Source: an uncultured Caulobacterales bacterium (lineage in GTDB: Bacteria; Pseudomonadota; Alphaproteobacteria; Caulobacterales; Caulobacteraceae). Taken from it: 64,000 nucleotides of DNA. Shown here in pieces: positions 60,885-64,000 of the stretch. The position numbers were made by a program, and so were the translations under genes. Below the pieces are notes generated by a model that saw only the letters and a list, made by a program, of their open reading frames with translations, made no database searches and was not told the origin of the DNA. The stretch covers positions 1 to 64,000 of the forward strand of contig CAILTK010000119.1 of NCBI GenBank assembly GCA_903837135.1. The letters run 5' to 3'. How positions within the stretch are numbered: the first letter of the stretch is position 1; each line of letters begins with the position of its first letter.

Positions 60885-60897
60885 AAAAATAAAGCCG
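60885..60897 (+). promoter_or_regulatory. AT-rich element upstream of nrdA
   Basis: The 13-mer AAAAATAAAGCCG is identical to that at 30731-30743 and lies 96 bases before the nrdA ATG. The 236-base gap also contains two GAATC sites (60772-60776 and 60841-60845), the CcrM methylation sequence in Caulobacterales. No firm promoter hexamers were found. Confidence 0.3.
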
Positions 60898-60980
60898 TGA
60901 CCGGAGCACATGATCGCGTTGACGGGGCCCAGGTTTAGGGTTGTCATGGGGGTCGGGCACAAGATGTAGGCATTCAGGCT

Positions 60981-62843
60981 ATGGCTGAGGCAATTGCAAA
61001 GGTTGGGGCGCTGGCGTCGGGCAAGCGCGCGGCGAGCAAACCGCTCCCGCGGCTGACGCTGGTGCGCAAGGTCGAGGTCGATCGCTCGCGCGACGCCCTG
61101 CTGACCGATTTCGGCAAGACCACGCTCGAGGATCGCTACCTGCTGCAGGGCGAGAGCTATCAGGACATGTTCGCCCGCGTCGCCACCGCCTATGCGGACG
61201 ACGCCGAGCACGCCCAGCGCATCTACGACTATATCTCCCGGCTGTGGTTCATGCCGGCGACGCCGGTGCTTTCGAACGGCGGGGCCGAGCGCGGCCTGCC
61301 GATCTCCTGCTTCCTCAACGCGGTGGGCGATTCGCTCGACGGCATTGTCGGCACCTGGAACGAGAACGTCTGGCTGGCGGCCAACGGCGGCGGCATCGGC
61401 ACCTATTGGGGCGGGGTGCGCTCCATCGGCGAGAAGGTGAAGGGCGCGGGCCAGACCTCCGGCATCATCCCCTTCATCCGCGTGATGGACTCGCTGACCC
61501 TGGCCATCTCCCAGGGCTCGTTGCGCCGCGGTTCGGCGGCGGTCTACCTCGACGTCTACCACCCCGAGATCGAGGAGTTCCTCGAGATCCGCAAACCCTC
61601 GGGCGACTTCAACCGCAAGTCCCTCAACCTGCACCACGGCATCTCGATCACCGACGAGTTCATGGAGGCGGTGCGCGACGGGGCCATGTTCGCCCTGCGC
61701 TCGCCCAAGACCGGCGAGATGGTCCGCGAGGTCGACGCCCGCAACCTGTGGCAGAAGATCCTCGAAATCCGGCTGCAGACCGGCGAGCCCTATCTGATCT
61801 TCGCCGACACGGTGAACCGCGCCATGCCGCAGCATCAGCGCGAACTCGGCCTCAAGGTGCGCCAATCCAACCTGTGCAGCGAGATCATGCTGCACACCGG
61901 CAAGGACCACCTCGGCCAGGATCGGACCGCGGTCTGCTGCCTGTCGTCGGTCAACGCCGAAACCTTCCTGGAATGGCGCGACGAGCCCCTGTTCATCGAG
62001 GACGTCATGCGCTTCCTCGACAACGTCCTGCAGGACTTCATCGACAACGCGCCCGACGCGGCGACGGCGGCCGTCTACGCCGCCCAGCGTGAGCGGTCGG
62101 TGGGCCTCGGCCTGATGGGCTTCCACTCGTTCCTGCAGGCCCAGAACGTGCCGTTCGAAAGCGCGCTGGCCAAGTCGTGGAACATGCGCCTGTTCAAGCA
62201 TCTGCGCCGCGAGGCCGACAAGGCGTCGGTGAAGCTGGCCGAAGAGCGCGGCGCCTGCCCGGACGCGGCCGAGCGCGGCGTGATGGAGCGGTTCAGCCAC
62301 AAGCTGGCCATCGCCCCCACCGCCTCGATCTCGATCATCTGCGGCGGAACCTCCGCGGGCATCGAGCCGATCCCGGCCAACATCTATTCGCACAAGACCC
62401 TGTCGGGCACCTTCGCGGTCAAGAACCCCTATCTTGAGCGCCTGCTCGAGACCAAGGGGCTCAACACCGACGCCACCTGGGGCTCGATCCTCGAGAACGA
62501 GGGATCGGTGCAGCATCTCGACGCCCTGACCCAGGACGAGAAGGACGTGTTCAAGACCGCCTTCGAGCTCGACCAGCGCTGGGTGGTCGAACTCGCCGCC
62601 GACCGAACGCCGCAGATCTGCCAGAGCCAGTCGGTCAACCTGTTCATCCCCGGCGACGTGGAGAAGTGGGACCTGCACATGCTGCACTGGAGCGCGTGGG
62701 AGCGGGGCGTGAAGTCGCTCTACTATCTGCGCTCCAAGTCGGTGCAGCGCGCCGCCTTCGCCGGCGCCGCCGACGCCGTCGAGCGCCCCGACCTGATCAG
62801 CGCCGCCCCCACCGACTACGAGGAATGCCTCGCCTGCCAGTGA
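60981..62843 (+). CDS. nrdA: Class I ribonucleoside-diphosphate reductase alpha subunit
   Basis: Reduces ribonucleotides to deoxyribonucleotides using a radical supplied by the beta subunit. The 620-residue protein carries all catalytic landmarks: substrate Cys in LPISCFLN, radical Cys and Glu in SNLCSEI, partner Cys in AVCCLSS, PTASISIICGG, the radical-path tyrosines in LYYLRSK and the C-terminal redox pair in ECLACQ. It lacks the N-terminal ATP-cone that gives dATP feedback in larger NrdA proteins. nrdB is not in the following bases; a palindromic repeat and a convergent gene come next. Confidence 0.95.
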   Translation: MAEAIAKVGALASGKRAASKPLPRLTLVRKVEVDRSRDALLTDFGKTTLEDRYLLQGESYQDMFARVATAYADDAEHAQRIYDYISRLWFMPATPVLSNGGAERGLPISCFLNAVGDSLDGIVGTWNENVWLAANGGGIGTYWGGVRSIGEKVKGAGQTSGIIPFIRVMDSLTLAISQGSLRRGSAAVYLDVYHPEIEEFLEIRKPSGDFNRKSLNLHHGISITDEFMEAVRDGAMFALRSPKTGEMVREVDARNLWQKILEIRLQTGEPYLIFADTVNRAMPQHQRELGLKVRQSNLCSEIMLHTGKDHLGQDRTAVCCLSSVNAETFLEWRDEPLFIEDVMRFLDNVLQDFIDNAPDAATAAVYAAQRERSVGLGLMGFHSFLQAQNVPFESALAKSWNMRLFKHLRREADKASVKLAEERGACPDAAERGVMERFSHKLAIAPTASISIICGGTSAGIEPIPANIYSHKTLSGTFAVKNPYLERLLETKGLNTDATWGSILENEGSVQHLDALTQDEKDVFKTAFELDQRWVVELAADRTPQICQSQSVNLFIPGDVEKWDLHMLHWSAWERGVKSLYYLRSKSVQRAAFAGAADAVERPDLISAAPTDYEECLACQ

Positions 62844-62890
62844 GGGGGCGGGTCTCGGCCAGGATCGATTTGCAAATCTGAACCAAGAAG

Positions 62891-63015
62891 GTCGTCATCC
62901 CGGAAAGCGCGAAGCGCTTATCCGGGACCCAGCCGCACTAGGTTTGACGCTCGCGGCTTACGCCCCGGAGCTGCTGGGTCCCGGCTCTCCGCTACGCTAC
63001 GGCCGGGATGACGAC
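62891..63015. repeat. 125-bp palindromic interspersed repeat
   Basis: The arms GTCGTCATCCCGG (62891-62903) and CCGGGATGACGAC (63003-63015) are perfectly complementary, and inside them CGGGACCCAGC is matched by GCTGGGTCCCG, so the whole unit folds into one long branched stem. Such elements with GTCATCCCGG arms are scattered between alphaproteobacterial genes. It lies between convergent nrdA and the oxidoreductase gene. Confidence 0.8.
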
Positions 63016-63049
63016 GTTGGTAGGGGGTGCAGATCGCACGGTGCAACCG

Positions 63050-64000
63050 CTACAGCTTCACCAGCATCTTGCCCATGTTGTCGCCGGTGAACAGCTTGAG
63101 GAAGGCGGCGGGGGCGTTGTCGACGCCCTCGTCGATGGTCTCGCGCCAGGTGAGCTTGCCGCTCCGGATCCAGCCCGCCACGTCGGCGACGAAGCCCGGC
63201 ATCATGTCGAAGTGGTTGGAGACGATGAAGCCTTCGATGCGCAGCGACTTGCCGACGATCAGCGCCAGATTGGTGGGGCCGGGCGTCGGCGCGGTGTCGT
63301 TGTACATCGAGATCATGCCGCAGAAGGCGAAGCGGGCGAAGGGCTTGGCGGCGTTGAGCGCGGCCTCGAGGTGGGCGCCGCCGACGTTCTCGAAATAGAC
63401 GTCGATCCCGCCCGGGGCGGCGGCCAGGAGGGCCTTGGTCAGGTCTTTTTCGGCCTTGTAGTCGATCACCTGGTCGACGCCGATCTCCTTGAGATAGGCG
63501 CACTTCTCCGGCCCGCCGGCCGAGCCGATCACCGTGCCGCCCTTGATCTTGGCGATCTGGCAGACGATCTGGCCGACGGCGCCGGCGGCGGCGGAGACGA
63601 ACACCACATCGCCGGGCTTCATCGCCGCGATCTTCAATAGGCCCACATAGGCGGTCAGCCCCGGCATGCCGGCGACGCCCAGGAAGGCCTGCGGCGGCAA
63701 GCCGTGCGGGTCGATCTTCTGCAGGGCCGCGGCGGCCGGGGCGGCGGTGAAGGCTTCGCGCCAGCCCAGCATGGTGGAGACCAGATCGCCCGGCGCGAAC
63801 CCCTCGGCGTTGGAGGCGACCACCTCGCCCACCGCCCCGCCCTGCAGCGTTTCGCCGAGCTTGAACGGCGGCACATAGCTTTCGCGGTCCATCATCCGGC
63901 CGCGCATGTAGGGGTCCACCGACATGTAGAGGTTCTTCACCTGGACCTGGCCGGGGCCCGGCGCCGGGACGTCGACCGTGACGATCTCGAAGTTCTCGGC
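63050..64000 (-). CDS. NADP-dependent medium-chain oxidoreductase (CurA/leukotriene B4 12-hydroxydehydrogenase type), N terminus off right edge
   Basis: Zinc-free NADPH-dependent enone/alkenal reductase family. The frame stays open to the window edge (…AENFEIVTVDVPAPGPGQVQ), so the start lies outside; about 316 residues are present of an expected ~335-345. Signature segments: YMSVDPYMRGRM, GVAGMPGLTAYVGLLKIA, the nucleotide-binding VFVSAAAGAVGQIVCQIAKI, GGIDVYFENVGG and GFIVSNHFD. It probably reduces the double bond of alpha,beta-unsaturated carbonyls, a detoxification role. Confidence 0.92.
   Translation of the reverse strand, partial: AENFEIVTVDVPAPGPGQVQVKNLYMSVDPYMRGRMMDRESYVPPFKLGETLQGGAVGEVVASNAEGFAPGDLVSTMLGWREAFTAAPAAAALQKIDPHGLPPQAFLGVAGMPGLTAYVGLLKIAAMKPGDVVFVSAAAGAVGQIVCQIAKIKGGTVIGSAGGPEKCAYLKEIGVDQVIDYKAEKDLTKALLAAAPGGIDVYFENVGGAHLEAALNAAKPFARFAFCGMISMYNDTAPTPGPTNLALIVGKSLRIEGFIVSNHFDMMPGFVADVAGWIRSGKLTWRETIDEGVDNAPAAFLKLFTGDNMGKMLVKL

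Noticed and set aside
60951-60975. Possible NrdR box (ACAAGATGTAG-like) before nrdA
   Set aside because: Only a partial match to the NrdR consensus and no second box at the expected spacing.
1-64000. tRNA, rRNA, CRISPR, insertion sequences or prophage
   Set aside because: I looked for cloverleaf-like genes, regular spaced repeats, transposase and phage motifs and saw none; a covariance-model scan would be needed to exclude small RNAs.

Overview
The window looks like chromosomal DNA of a high-GC alphaproteobacterium of the Caulobacterales, most likely Phenylobacterium or a close relative. The base composition is strongly GC-rich throughout. The strongest pointers are a DivL-type cell-cycle kinase with tyrosine in place of the phospho-acceptor histidine, an RcdA/DUF1465 protein next to a DUF1192 protein, and many short inverted interspersed repeats between genes. 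Genes are densely packed, many with GTGA or ATGA stop/start overlaps. I see no insertion sequence, prophage, CRISPR array, tRNA or rRNA. The genus is an inference; no marker gene fixes it.

Layout. 1-2.3 kb: the start of aconitase (acnA, off the left edge) and the haem-exporter pair ccmAB. 2.3-5.3 kb: phoR, phoU and phoB on the minus strand. 5.3-9.7 kb: an orphan sulfate-binding protein, a small lipoprotein, an EEP-fold hydrolase, a phospholipase D-like enzyme and a lone receiver protein. 9.9-15 kb: glutathione-dependent formaldehyde dehydrogenase (frmA), then pstS-pstC-pstA-pstB. Pho boxes lie before phoU and before pstS, so the phosphate regulon is split in two here but keeps shared control. 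15-21 kb: a glycosyltransferase, an acetyltransferase, ribosomal proteins L27 and L21 (L21 with a long repeat-bearing tail), and divL. 21-26.5 kb: hslO, a double-TetR regulator, and an SDR-SDR-GMC oxidoreductase operon.

26.7-30.6 kb is the most distinctive part: a tightly coupled six-gene operon, mauB-mauE-mauD-mauA followed by two mono-haem cytochromes c. It encodes a tryptophan tryptophylquinone (TTQ) amine dehydrogenase of the methylamine or aromatic-amine type, but mauF and the TTQ-maturing di-haem enzyme mauG are not in the window. A TonB-dependent receptor follows, then a NylC-like P1 peptidase and a divergent aldehyde dehydrogenase-SDR-M20 amidohydrolase operon. Together these could feed and finish amine or amide catabolism.

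38-42.6 kb holds egtB and egtD (ergothioneine synthesis) followed by an ABC ATPase and a fused permease/substrate-binding protein of the architecture known for EgtUV ergothioneine importers, so synthesis and uptake appear linked. 42.7-50.4 kb: a two-gene acyl-CoA dehydrogenase, an acetyltransferase, an S9 peptidase, a membrane protein, an NAD-dependent epimerase-like protein and a LysR regulator. 50.6-55.8 kb: a sorbosone-dehydrogenase-like protein with its cytochrome c, then the three-gene cassette of circularly permuted ATP-grasp, alpha-E and transglutaminase proteins. 56-64 kb: an MHS-type transporter with an unusual loop, rcdA, a DUF1192 gene, a quinone oxidoreductase, murI, nrdA, and a medium-chain NADP-dependent oxidoreductase that runs off the right edge.
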